From: Isosphaeraceae bacterium EP7
Lineage (GTDB): Bacteria > Planctomycetota > Planctomycetia > Isosphaerales > Isosphaeraceae
Direction: 5' to 3'
DNA: 64,000 nt
Assembly: GCA_038400315.1 (NCBI GenBank)
Contig: CP151667.1
Coordinates: forward strand, 1,685,174-1,749,173
The notes beneath the pieces were generated by a model that was not told where the DNA came from, made no database searches, and saw only the letters and a list, made by a program, of their open reading frames with translations. Positions 7,674 to 16,357 of this stretch are shown in pieces. Made by a program: the position numbers and the translations under genes. Positions within the stretch are counted from its first letter, which is position 1, and each line of letters opens with the position of its first letter.

Positions 7674-8222
7674 CTACAGCGCCCAATCGATGGGCGGAAG
7701 CGTATTCCACCAGGGCAATTTTGCTCGCGCCTGGCTGTATGCCCTTCGCCACGGCTTGCCCACCGCCGCGTTCAGCGCCGCCTCCAGTGAAGCCAGGGGG
7801 TACTGCTCCAAAGTCGCACCGAGGTCGATTAAAAGGCTCTCGTCTTCCTTGGATCGTCCGGCCAGTTCAGCCGCCGTGGCGCCATCGCGGCATAGCTCAG
7901 CCAATGCCCTGTAGCTAATGTCCGTGAACTCGGACCTCGCCATGGCGTGCAGGTTTCGACCGGCATCGTCCGGGCTCGCGGTCATCAACCCGCCGGGGCA
8001 GGGAAACCCGGAATCGTCGCCGGCGAGGATGACGGGATCGCCCAGCCAGGCACCCCGGAACGAGGTCGTGTCTCGCCCATAGCAATCCGCGATGAGGAGT
8101 TTCAAGGACCCGATGCAGTGATCGCCACGCAGCACTGAGGAGATCTTGACCGCCTCGCCGAACCGCGACGGGTCCAGATATTGCCGCCTCACCGGGTTGA
8201 CGACCAAGAAGTACGCTCCCAC
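7674..8222 (-). CDS. Conserved-looking hypothetical protein, 182 aa
   Basis: I do not recognise a named family. The start is well defined: GTG at 8222 with GGGAGG six bases upstream, giving an N-terminus MGAYFLVVNPVRRQYLDPSR. The sequence then shows GDHCIGSLKLLIADCYG, a patch rich in Gly/Asp (GAWLGDPVILAGDDSG) and a helical C-terminal half that ends in Trp-rich NTLPPIDWAL. The N-terminal strand pattern and the strongly constrained aromatic/Gly positions read like a folded cytoplasmic protein. No signal peptide or membrane helix is present. It stands alone between the DUF1559 and DUF3500 genes. From memory similar proteins occur in other planctomycetes, but I cannot verify this. Confidence 0.7.
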   Translation of the reverse strand: MGAYFLVVNPVRRQYLDPSRFGEAVKISSVLRGDHCIGSLKLLIADCYGRDTTSFRGAWLGDPVILAGDDSGFPCPGGLMTASPDDAGRNLHAMARSEFTDISYRALAELCRDGATAAELAGRSKEDESLLIDLGATLEQYPLASLEAALNAAVGKPWRRAYSQARAKLPWWNTLPPIDWAL

Positions 8223-8746
8223 GCGTATCCTCCCTCTTACCAGCGATAGGGAACAGGTCGACGAGGGCCGGCCCGAGCGGGACGATCGCGGTGACCGCAC
8301 GTGCCAGATAGCCGCGCGGATCCGGTCCCCGATGACATCGTCTTCCCCAACCTACGTCGCGGACGTGATCGTGGAGATCACCTTCCGCGATTGCAAGCAG
8401 GACGACGGGGCTGGCCAGCAGCAAGCGCGAATGATCTGAGTGAACGTCGGAGCGTCCCACATCTTTCTGTGTACGCCACGCTGACCATGGCCCGGGCCTG
8501 GGACCGGAGCGATGAAGGATCTGGTGGTCCTTCGGGCTTGCTTAGGGATAGCCCATCTCGGCGCCCGAGACACGCGGACAAGGGACGGCCCTGGTGTCGG
8601 GAAGGCTGGGCGAGGAAAAGCGAGCGGTTCTACCTCGCGGGGCTGCCAATGTAGAAATTCAAGTCGTTGCCGACAGGCTGCTCGACCTGGCGGTTGACAT
8701 CGAGGTTCTCTCGGAAAATACAGCGGGGAATGAGAGGTGAGAATTC

Positions 8747-8794
8747 ATGCCCCGTTCTTCGTCAGCGGAGATCGAGGGTCCACGCCCTTGCTGA
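8747..8794 (+). CDS. Possible 15-codon leader peptide
   Basis: ATG at 8747 is preceded by AGAGGTGA, a strong ribosome site, with a short spacing, and opens a 15-codon frame (MPRSSSAEIEGPRPC) ending in TGA at 8794. Four bases later a long hairpin begins. Strong ribosome site, tiny frame and hairpin resemble a leader-peptide attenuator for the downstream DUF3500 gene, but the codons show no obvious run of one regulatory amino acid (Ser three in a row is the only run). It may be chance. Confidence 0.25.
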   Translation: MPRSSSAEIEGPRPC

Positions 8795-8797
8795 ACA

Positions 8798-8877
8798 CTG
8801 CCCTGGATGGAATGGGGGGTGGTCCCACACCCCGACCGTCCCAGGGCCGGGTGTGCCCCCCACGCCATCCAGGGCAG
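8798..8877. repeat. Long imperfect inverted repeat / hairpin
   Basis: The left arm 8798-8832 begins CTGCCCTGGATGG and the right arm 8849-8877 ends CCATCCAGGGCAG, a perfect 13-bp match. After two mismatches TGGGGGG pairs with CCCCCCA, then after a 6-nt bulge on the left CACACCC pairs with GGGTGTG. In total 27 pairs enclose a 16-nt loop. It could be an attenuator/terminator in the leader of the DUF3500 gene or a small non-autonomous mobile repeat; no target-site duplication is evident. Confidence 0.75.
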
Positions 8878-9068
8878 GAAGGCGAAGATATCGAGACTGA
8901 GATTCAATGTCAATAAATTCGTCGGTTGAGACGGGAGAAATCCGGGCTGATGGGCTGGATTTCGTGCCGTGGGGTGTGAACGGGTTCTGTAGGATCGAGC
9001 GTGAGGCGGAGGCTGCCAGGCCTCCGGGGTCGAATATTGGGATCAAGCGTCTAGCGGAGGGACTGCTC

Positions 9069-10100
9069 ATGGGCGTCCGACACGAGGATTCAGGGCCCGA
9101 GCGGGGCGACGCGGGGGTTTCCAGGCGTGCGTTCGGGCGCACGGTCGCCGGGATCGGCGCCGGGCTGGCTTCGGCGGGCGGTTTGCTGCCCTCGATCCTG
9201 ACGCCCTCGATGGCGCGTGCCGAGGCACGGGCGGCGGCGAAGGGGAAAAATGCCGGGGCCGAGACGGCCGTCAAGCGGTTCTATGACACCCTGACGGACG
9301 AGCAGAAATCGACGATCTGCTTCCCGTTCGAGCATGAGCTGCGGAAGAAGATCAACGCCAACTGGAGCATCACCAAGCCGTCGATCGGCAGCGACTTCTA
9401 CAAGCCCGACCAGCGCAAGCTGCTCGACGAGGTCTTCCGCGGAATCACGAGCCCCGACGGCTACGAGCGGTTCATCACGCAGATGGACGACGACTCGGGC
9501 GGCTTCGACGCCTACAGCGTGGCGGTCTTCGGCACCCCCGGGACCGGAGAATTCGAATGGGAGCTGACGGGCCGCCACCTGACGGCGCGGGCCGATGGCG
9601 ACAGCGTCACGGGCGCGGCGTTCGGTGGGCCGATCGTCTACGGCCACGGCGCCGGGGACGGGGAGAAGGGGCTTCCGGGCAACGTCTTCTACTACCAGAC
9701 GCAGAAGGCCAACGAGGTCTTCAAGGCGCTCGACGGCACCCAGCGCAAGGCCGCCTTGCTCTCCAAGGCCCCCAAGGAAGACAGCGTCAAGGTGCAGGGG
9801 GCCGAAGGCTCGTTCTCGGGCCTGAAGGTGGGCGACATGTCGTCCGACCAGAAAGAGCTGGTCGAGAGCGTGATGAAGGTCTTGCTGGCCCCCTATCGTG
9901 AGAGCGACACCGAGGAGGCGATGGCGATCTTGAAGGACGGCGGCGGCGTTGACGCCCTGCGCATGGCCTTCTACGAGAGCGACGACCTGGGCGGCGACCA
10001 CGAGTGGGATCTCTGGAGGCTGGAGGCGCCCAACTTCGTCTGGCACTTCCGCGGGGCCCCGCACGTCCACTGCTATGTGAATATCGCCAAGAAGGCCTGA
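9069..10100 (+). CDS. Tat-exported DUF3500 family protein
   Basis: This 343-residue protein begins with a twin-arginine signal (VSRRAFGRTVAGIGAGLASAG, about residues 16-36) followed by an Ala-rich cleavage region. The mature part matches what I know of DUF3500: RFYDTLTDEQKSTICFPFEH near the start, a central FEWELTGRHLTARADGD and FGGPIVYGHG, and a C-terminal segment with paired His residues (HFRGAPHVHCYVNI). The conserved His and acidic residues suggest a metal-dependent enzyme, but the reaction is not known. The ATG at 9069 has GGAGG eight bases upstream. The gene stands alone, with a possible leader/hairpin region before it and a terminator after it. Confidence 0.85.
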   Translation: MGVRHEDSGPERGDAGVSRRAFGRTVAGIGAGLASAGGLLPSILTPSMARAEARAAAKGKNAGAETAVKRFYDTLTDEQKSTICFPFEHELRKKINANWSITKPSIGSDFYKPDQRKLLDEVFRGITSPDGYERFITQMDDDSGGFDAYSVAVFGTPGTGEFEWELTGRHLTARADGDSVTGAAFGGPIVYGHGAGDGEKGLPGNVFYYQTQKANEVFKALDGTQRKAALLSKAPKEDSVKVQGAEGSFSGLKVGDMSSDQKELVESVMKVLLAPYRESDTEEAMAILKDGGGVDALRMAFYESDDLGGDHEWDLWRLEAPNFVWHFRGAPHVHCYVNIAKKA

Positions 10101-10128
10101 AACCCCAGGCCTGACGTGATATGAACCC

Positions 10129-10171
10129 GACCGCGGCCCGGCCCATCTCGGCCTGGCCGCGGTCTTCGTTT
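10129..10171 (+). terminator. Intrinsic terminator after the DUF3500 gene
   Basis: GACCGCGGCC (10129-10138) pairs perfectly with GGCCGCGGTC (10155-10164), with an inner GCC/GGC pairing, followed by TTCGTTTC. It lies 28 bp after the DUF3500 stop, between convergent genes, and may also serve the minus-strand gene. Confidence 0.7.
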
Positions 10172-10218
10172 CGAAGGCCCCCATCGGAGGACGGCCTGAG
10201 TCTGGTGGTTCGCTTCGT

Positions 10219-13200
10219 TCAATCCTTCGAAGCCGGCTGGGCGCCGTCGTTGCGGGGGGTGAGCAGAACCGTCTTCAGGTCGAAGACGGCGTTGTTGATG
10301 GGCCCGTCGGCGCGGATGTCCAGCGTCTGACGCCCGGCGTCGAGGTGGACCTCGGCGACGAAGGCGGTCCGGTAGCGGTCCCACGAACCGGGGGCCGTGG
10401 GGCCGACGACGGACGAGAATTCGCGGCCGGGGATGCGGATCAGGTAGCGATTTCCGGCCGATTCGTCGGGGCAGGCCCACTCGATCGAGAGGGTATAAGT
10501 TCCCTCCCTGGCGACGTCGAGCGACCAGGAAGCTCGATCGCTCGGGGACGACCAGAAGCCGAGATTCGCATGCTCGGGCTCGAACGCGAGCGTGTCTCCA
10601 TAGATCGATGCGGCGCTCGCCACCAGCCGGATCGAGCCGTCGGCCTGCTGGGCGACGGTGCGGGGCGTGTTGCCGGGGAACGACCTGGGGGCCGCGCCCT
10701 GGCCTCTCAGATAGGCGACGAGGTCGGCGAGCTCGCCCGGCTTGAGGTCGCGCTCTAGCCCTTCGGGCATGAGTGACTTGCCGCCGAACTTGAGGGCTTC
10801 GATGTCGGCGCGGAGGAGGACGTCGAGGCGACCGCCGGCCGACTTGAGGGTGACGGCGTTGGCGGTCTCCGATGCCAGGATTCCGCTCAGGACGCGGCCA
10901 TCGGAGAGCGCGGCGGAGGCCTCGACATAGCGGGCGTCGACGTCGCGGTTGGGGTCGAAGATCGCGGCGAGCAGCCCTTGCGGCGAGAGGTCGGTGAGCG
11001 CGGCCAGGTCGGGGCCGACTTCGTGGCCCACACCGCCCAGCTTGTGGCAGGTCGAGCAGAGCCGGCCGAAGACGACGGCCCCCTTCTCGACACTGCCCGC
11101 GCCGCTCCCTTCTTCGAGCCTCGCGGCGACCAGCTCAGCGCGGGCGGTGTCGCGGCCGAGGCCGGGGAGCGTCTGGGCGCGGGCGCGGATGGCGTCGTCG
11201 GGGTGATCGACGAGCTGTTTGCGGCGTCCCGCGTCGATCGATCCGGCGGGGATCAGGTTCTTCGCCAGGGCGTCGAGCAGGAGTGACGTCGAGCCGGGTC
11301 GAGCGAGGAGCGCGTCGAGCAGGTCGCCGCGATCGGCCGGGGGGAGGGCCGGCCAGGCGGCGAGGAGCCTGGCACCGGCGTCAGGGTCGTCGATCCTGGC
11401 GAGCCGGGCGATGGCTGCGGACCGGAGCGCGGGCGGGGCCTCGGCGGTCAGGAAGCTGGAAACAAGGGCGAGATCGGCGGGGAGCTTGCGAGGTTCGCGG
11501 CCGAGAAGACGGACGGCGAGGGCGCGGTCATCGTCGGGGATGGACTCGCGTCCGACGATCTGACGCGCGACGCCGAAGGTCGGGAGGAGGGGGGAGAGGT
11601 CGAGGTGGCGGCTCTCGGCGAGCTCGGCCAGCGCGGAGAGCCGCCAGGTCTGGGGATGCTCCGGATCGAGCTTCGCGAGAAGCGGGAAGAGGCCAGCGAG
11701 CGCCTTCGCGGTGCCCGGCGTGGCGGGCGCCGCGGCCAGCGTGGCGACGAGCGGGCTGACGAGTCGAGAGTCGGGCGTGCCCTGGCCGGCCGCCCCGAGC
11801 ACGGCGGAGAGGACCTCGGCCGGGAGCCTGAATGCGGAGCTGAGCACGGCTCCCCGGATCCATTCGTCTTCGGGATCGCGGAGGGCGATGCGGGCGAGGG
11901 CCGCGGCGGAATGGGGATCATTGGACGCGCCGAGGGAGAGGGCGAGCTGATAACGGACGATGAGTGCGGGGTCGGATTCGAGGGCCAGGAGGCCTTCGAG
12001 GATGATGGATCTGCCGGCGACGCGGCGCCCCGACAAAAGGACTGCGTGACGCCGGACTCTGGCGTCGAAGTCCTTGAACGATGCAATCAGGAGGGTGTCG
12101 GGCAGCGATCCGAGGGTGTCGAGGATGCCGAGGGCCTGGAGGCGGACGCTCGGGCGGGGCGAGTTGGCGGCGAGGCGTGCCAGGGTCGGGACGGCCAGCG
12201 TGTCGGCACGGTGGAGGAGCAAGCGATGGACGGTGTCGCGGCGGGTGCCGCTGGAATCGTCAAGCGCGGCGGCGAGGGCCGGCGTGTCGAGGGTTTCGAG
12301 GCTGGCGGGGGCGTGGCGCGAGGCGTCGGCCTGTCGCGTGACGCGATAGATGCGGCCGAGGTCGGCGCCGGCGCGGACGTCGAGGGTGGCGAGCTGATCG
12401 GGGCTGATCCAGCGAGGGTGTTCGATGACGTGCCGGTACATGTCGACGACGTAGAGGGCGCCGTCGGGACCGGTGCGGGCCTGGACGGGCCGGGACCAGG
12501 GGTCGGTGGAGGCGAAGAATTCTTGATTGTCTGGGGTGAGTGCGCGTTGACCGGCGAATGTGACGCCGTCGTCGGTGAGGGTCTCGCGGTGAACGAGGTT
12601 GTGGACGGGCTCGCAGACGAAGAGGTTGTTCTGGTATTCGGGGCCGAGGGAGTCGCCCCGGTAAATGCAGATCCCGCACGCTGAAGTGGCGTAATTCAGG
12701 CTCTCGGGGTGGTTGAATCGCTCCTGCGGGGTGCTCGCCGGATAGAGCTTGTTGGGGTCCTCGGATCGGGGGACGTAGACGGACGGGTCGGGGGTGGCGA
12801 CGCGCGGATTACGTCGCGCGGCGTCGTCGGGGAAGGGGAAGTGATTGGCCAGGGCGCTGTTGCTGCACCCGAAGGCGTTGCCCCAGTCGTCGCGGACCCG
12901 GCCCTGCTGGCTGAGGCCCGAGACGGGCTCGACGGTGCCGCGGTCGGGGTCGAACCGGAGGTCACGGCCGCCGAGGTCGACGACCTGGCCGGTGAGGGTG
13001 GACCTGATCGACCCGCCGAGCAGCCCGTTGGCGGCGTGGACCAGGCCGTCGAGGCCGAGGTGGAGTCCGTTGATGCGAGCCTGATAGTTCTCGGAGTTGA
13101 AGCCTTCGAAGAGCACCCTGCGGATGTCGGCCTTGCCGTCGCCGTCGGTGTCCTCGGCGTAGAGGATCTCGGGGGCGGCACAGATGAGCACGCCCTTACG

Positions 13201-14844
13201 CCAGGCCATGATCCCGGTGGGGAAGGGGAGGTCGTCGAGGAGGGTCGTCGCGGTGTCATATCGGCCGTCGCCGTCGGCGTCCCTGAGCCGCTTGACGCGG
13301 CCTCCGGGCTTGAACTTGCGGTCGAGGCCTGTGGGGTAGTCGTACATCTCGCAGACCCAGAGCGAGCCGTCCCCCCCCCAGTCGATGGCGACTGGGGAGG
13401 TGACCAGGGGCTCGGCAGCGACGAGTTCGGCCTTCAGGCCGGGCGGGAGCTTGATCGACCTGCGCGACTGATCGGGCGTCTTGGGAGCGGTCCCTTTGAC
13501 CGGGGCTTGCGCCTTCGCGTGGAACTTCGGCGGCGAGATGGCGAGGACCTGCGCGATGATCGCGTCCTCGACGCCGGGCTTGAGACGGGTGGGCCAGCCG
13601 TAGTAAGCCATCGCGCCGATGGCCTCGTAGCCGCCTTCGCGCAGGATGCGCTCGGAGGGGATATAGCAGGGATCGTCATTTGTGTATGCGACGACCCAGA
13701 GCCGGGCGGGATCGAGTTCCTTCTTGAGACGCAGGACGTAGTCGACCACGACCTCGCCGGGGAGGAAGACCATCAAGAGGTCGTCATCGAAGGCCCAGGT
13801 CTGGACGGAGTAGGGGATGGAATCGATGGGGGGCGTTCCGGCCTCAAGCTGCTTCAGATAGTTGGATGCGTTGTAGCCTGGGGCACCGCCGGCCTTGATG
13901 GTTTCGAGATACTGCTCGCGGGTGGGGAGGGTGTCGAATGGGAGGCGGAACGACTTGAGAGTCGCGGCGGGGGGACCTTCCAGGGGTTTCAGCGGGCCGG
14001 CGATGAGTCGCGCAACCTCCTTGCCGAGCTTCTCTCCGTGGGCGTTGACGACGGCCTTGCCGGGCGTGCCTCGAAGCTTGGGGTTGGCGTCGGCCCCGCA
14101 GCCGACGATGGTCAGGGCGACGACGCCGGGGTGGTCACGCTCGATGGCGGCCTGCGCGACGCCGGCCCAGTCGGCGTGAATCGTGTTCTCCGATGGGTCC
14201 ATGGTGGTGCAATGGCATGCGTAATTGACGAGCACCGCGCGGGGCTTGCCGTCCGTCCCGCGGGCGACGAGGACCGGGACGGAGTGATCGACGGGGCCGC
14301 CCTTGGTCCGGCGGTTCTCGGCGAAGTCGACCGAGCCTTGCGACCAGCCGAGGGTGGCCGGGGATCGGGCGGCGAGGGCGTCCAGGCAGACCTTCTCCAG
14401 CTTGTCCGCGAGGCCGACCGTGTAGCGATCGATCGTGGACTGCTCGAGATCGGTATACTTTCGTCCGAAGATATTCGGCGCGAGGCCCGTGATGCAGGGG
14501 GCGCTGTGGGTGTGCGAGGCGGAGACGGTGAGCCGTTCTCGGGGCAGGCCGACCTTCTTCTGGAGCCGGGCCGAGAGGTCGGCGACGAGGTCGTCGGTGA
14601 CCCCGAGGAGGTCCGCCGAGAGGAGCAGGACGGGCCCCTGGGCGTCCGATCCGATGGCGATCGCCTTGGCGCGGATCGGCTGGTCGATCCCCTTGGAGGG
14701 GCCGGAACGTCCGAGGTAGCCGTGCAGGCGGATGGGCCCATCGGGAGAAATGTCGACCTGCGCGACCCCGACGTCGACGGCCAGGGCCGTTCCATTCATC
14801 GTCGCGAGGGAGAGCAGAAGGATTGCCGCGAGCCGGGATTGCAT
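10219..14844 (-). CDS. Giant secreted fusion: ceramidase-like / PVC dehydrogenase / HEAT / c-type cytochrome / binding domain
   Basis: A 1541-residue exported protein with a cleavable signal (MQSRLAAILLLSLATMNGTALA). Residues about 23-450 resemble the neutral/alkaline ceramidase N-terminal domain: SASHTHSAP (108-116) and a His/Cys-rich CHCTTMDPSENTIHADW carry likely metal ligands. About 470-870 is the planctomycete membrane-bound dehydrogenase (beta-propeller) domain with calcium-like DADGDGRYD and DTDGDGKAD loops. About 880-1200 consists of HEAT-like repeats. A haem c site CSTCH is at 1263-1267 with LMPEG as likely axial Met. The last ~170 residues look like a carbohydrate-binding beta-sandwich. 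PVC dehydrogenases with HEAT and CxxCH are well known; the ceramidase part in the same chain is the unusual element. The substrate is unknown. Confidence 0.87.
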   Translation of the reverse strand: MQSRLAAILLLSLATMNGTALAVDVGVAQVDISPDGPIRLHGYLGRSGPSKGIDQPIRAKAIAIGSDAQGPVLLLSADLLGVTDDLVADLSARLQKKVGLPRERLTVSASHTHSAPCITGLAPNIFGRKYTDLEQSTIDRYTVGLADKLEKVCLDALAARSPATLGWSQGSVDFAENRRTKGGPVDHSVPVLVARGTDGKPRAVLVNYACHCTTMDPSENTIHADWAGVAQAAIERDHPGVVALTIVGCGADANPKLRGTPGKAVVNAHGEKLGKEVARLIAGPLKPLEGPPAATLKSFRLPFDTLPTREQYLETIKAGGAPGYNASNYLKQLEAGTPPIDSIPYSVQTWAFDDDLLMVFLPGEVVVDYVLRLKKELDPARLWVVAYTNDDPCYIPSERILREGGYEAIGAMAYYGWPTRLKPGVEDAIIAQVLAISPPKFHAKAQAPVKGTAPKTPDQSRRSIKLPPGLKAELVAAEPLVTSPVAIDWGGDGSLWVCEMYDYPTGLDRKFKPGGRVKRLRDADGDGRYDTATTLLDDLPFPTGIMAWRKGVLICAAPEILYAEDTDGDGKADIRRVLFEGFNSENYQARINGLHLGLDGLVHAANGLLGGSIRSTLTGQVVDLGGRDLRFDPDRGTVEPVSGLSQQGRVRDDWGNAFGCSNSALANHFPFPDDAARRNPRVATPDPSVYVPRSEDPNKLYPASTPQERFNHPESLNYATSACGICIYRGDSLGPEYQNNLFVCEPVHNLVHRETLTDDGVTFAGQRALTPDNQEFFASTDPWSRPVQARTGPDGALYVVDMYRHVIEHPRWISPDQLATLDVRAGADLGRIYRVTRQADASRHAPASLETLDTPALAAALDDSSGTRRDTVHRLLLHRADTLAVPTLARLAANSPRPSVRLQALGILDTLGSLPDTLLIASFKDFDARVRRHAVLLSGRRVAGRSIILEGLLALESDPALIVRYQLALSLGASNDPHSAAALARIALRDPEDEWIRGAVLSSAFRLPAEVLSAVLGAAGQGTPDSRLVSPLVATLAAAPATPGTAKALAGLFPLLAKLDPEHPQTWRLSALAELAESRHLDLSPLLPTFGVARQIVGRESIPDDDRALAVRLLGREPRKLPADLALVSSFLTAEAPPALRSAAIARLARIDDPDAGARLLAAWPALPPADRGDLLDALLARPGSTSLLLDALAKNLIPAGSIDAGRRKQLVDHPDDAIRARAQTLPGLGRDTARAELVAARLEEGSGAGSVEKGAVVFGRLCSTCHKLGGVGHEVGPDLAALTDLSPQGLLAAIFDPNRDVDARYVEASAALSDGRVLSGILASETANAVTLKSAGGRLDVLLRADIEALKFGGKSLMPEGLERDLKPGELADLVAYLRGQGAAPRSFPGNTPRTVAQQADGSIRLVASAASIYGDTLAFEPEHANLGFWSSPSDRASWSLDVAREGTYTLSIEWACPDESAGNRYLIRIPGREFSSVVGPTAPGSWDRYRTAFVAEVHLDAGRQTLDIRADGPINNAVFDLKTVLLTPRNDGAQPASKD

Positions 14845-15203
14845 GGAGGGGGTGTCCTGGGAGGAGGTGGGGCGGGGTCTGCCTCACATGCTGACGGGGC
14901 CGTGGCCTCGGGTCAACCGACGAGTTCGCCCCGGCGGTCCAGACGGTCCCGGCGGTCCTGGGTCGTGTCGGGCTGGCATGTCCGATGGAGTTCGGGGAGG
15001 AGGCCAGGACGCGTCAATGGGATCGAATCGTGAGATTTCCAAGGTGAGGCGGCAGGGGATGGGTCGGGCTGCTTGAAAGACTCCCGGAATTTTGGCGAAG
15101 GAGTAGGCTTCGCACGCGTCGGCGCAGGCTACAATAACCGCCGAGCCCCGGAGGAGTGCGGGGGACTTGCCGAGTCGGATACGCCTTCTGAGTGGAGGGG
15201 CCG
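14845..15203. other. Divergent intergenic region
   Basis: This 359-bp region separates the giant fusion gene from the HEAT protein gene. A -10-like TACAAT at 15130-15135 on the + strand could serve the HEAT gene, although no good -35 is found at the right distance. No gene is evident. Confidence 0.4.
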
Positions 15204-16286
15204 ATGAGTGAAGGCGAGAGGCCGAGGCGATTCGGACGACCGTCGCGCCTGGCGCAACTGACGGTCGCGATGGCGTGCGTCGTCCCCGCGGGGCACGTCG
15301 CGCTGGTGAGGGGACCGGCCTGGCACGAATCCGTGCTCGCCTGGCGCAGTGCGTGGAGAGTCGAGTTGATGGCCGCGAAGCTGCGCGACACCAACGCGGC
15401 GGAGCGCGCGGCGGGGCTCGACGGCCTGATCACGGCGGGCCCCGTGGCCGAACCCTGGCTGGTCGAGGCCGCGACCGAGGAAGACGTCGAGGTGCGCTTG
15501 CTGGCGATCCAGGCGCTAGGGCGGGTCTCACCAACGCCGACGACGGCGGCGATCGACGCGTTGCGGGCGAACTTCCGCAATCTCGACGTGCGGGTGAGGC
15601 GGGCCGCGGTCGATGTCCTGAACCGGGTCGGCGTCGAGAAGGTCACGCGGGCGCGTGCGGAGCTCTATTGGGCGCTCGACGACGAGGACTCGGAGGTCCG
15701 GTTCCACTCGGCACGATTGCTGACGCGGATGGAGACGGAACCGGTCGAACCGGCAATCTGGGTGCTTCTGGAACTCCTGAGATTGCCCGAGGACTCGACT
15801 TCGTTCGGGCGAATGGATGCGGTCGATGCCCTGAGGCTCGCGGGGCCGAGGGCCGAGCGGCGGGCCGTGGCCGAGCTCATCACGCTCGTGAGTAGCAAGG
15901 ATGTGAGCACGCGTCGGTCGTCGGTGGAGTGCCTCGAGCGGCTGGGGCCCAGGGCGGCCGAGGCGGTGTCGGCGCTCGAGGGGGCGATGAAGGATGAGGA
16001 TCAGGCGGTGCGGTGCATGGCGACGTTGGCGCTCCTCGAGATCGAAGTGTGGGAAGAACGGCGGACGCGATCGCTGCTCGTGAGCCTGGCGGGTTCGGCC
16101 GACCTGCCGCCGACGGTCTCGGCCCGAGTGCGTTCGATCGTGGATTCGGGCCCTTTGAAATCGAATTCCAAATTTTTGTTTCGCGACGTCGTGCAAGGGA
16201 TTCAGATCGGCGGGCGAGATCGCGGCTCCTCTCGATTTATGCCCCTGGGAGTCAACAGGCCGTCGAGGCTGGGCGCCATGCCTTGA
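15204..16286 (+). CDS. Membrane-anchored HEAT-repeat protein
   Basis: This 360-residue protein has a basic N-terminus, one hydrophobic segment (LAQLTVAMACVVPAGHVALV, about residues 16-35), and then tandem HEAT-like helices through about residue 310, for example DVEVRLLAIQALGRV, DVRVRRAAVDVLNRV, DSEVRFHSARLLTRM and DQAVRCMATLALLEI. Such repeats are scaffolds for protein-protein contacts, so no enzymatic role is implied. The C-terminal 40 residues are not repeat-like. GGAGGGG lies just before the ATG at 15204. The gene is alone, divergent from the giant fusion and convergent with the EEP gene. Confidence 0.8.
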   Translation: MSEGERPRRFGRPSRLAQLTVAMACVVPAGHVALVRGPAWHESVLAWRSAWRVELMAAKLRDTNAAERAAGLDGLITAGPVAEPWLVEAATEEDVEVRLLAIQALGRVSPTPTTAAIDALRANFRNLDVRVRRAAVDVLNRVGVEKVTRARAELYWALDDEDSEVRFHSARLLTRMETEPVEPAIWVLLELLRLPEDSTSFGRMDAVDALRLAGPRAERRAVAELITLVSSKDVSTRRSSVECLERLGPRAAEAVSALEGAMKDEDQAVRCMATLALLEIEVWEERRTRSLLVSLAGSADLPPTVSARVRSIVDSGPLKSNSKFLFRDVVQGIQIGGRDRGSSRFMPLGVNRPSRLGAMP

Positions 16287-16357
16287 CGCCCGGCCTGCCT
16301 CGGTCGGAACTCGCTCGTGAGTCGCGGCCCTCGGGAGATCGGGGGGCGAGAATGACA

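Larger units (their letters stand above)
8223..9068. other. Long intergenic region upstream of the DUF3500 gene
   Basis: This stretch of about 850 bp lies between divergent genes. It holds a possible 15-codon leader reading frame (8747-8794) and directly after it a strong long hairpin (8798-8877), both described separately. From 8223 to about 8700 I see no convincing gene: open frames there have poor composition and no ribosome site. A reading of the DUF3500 gene from ATG 8907 is possible but would bury the Tat signal. Confidence 0.5.

Noticed and set aside
8301-8654. Open frames on both strands in the 8.3-8.7 kb region, one with a hydrophobic start
   Set aside because: Frames shift over the hydrophobic part and lack start signals; it could be a decayed gene, but I cannot show it.
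8907-9068. An N-terminal extension of the DUF3500 gene to ATG 8907
   Set aside because: It would put 54 residues before the twin-arginine signal; ATG 9069 has GGAGG at good spacing.
12709-15033. A 774-codon + strand frame opposite the giant fusion gene
   Set aside because: Antisense shadow; the minus strand carries the clear multidomain protein.
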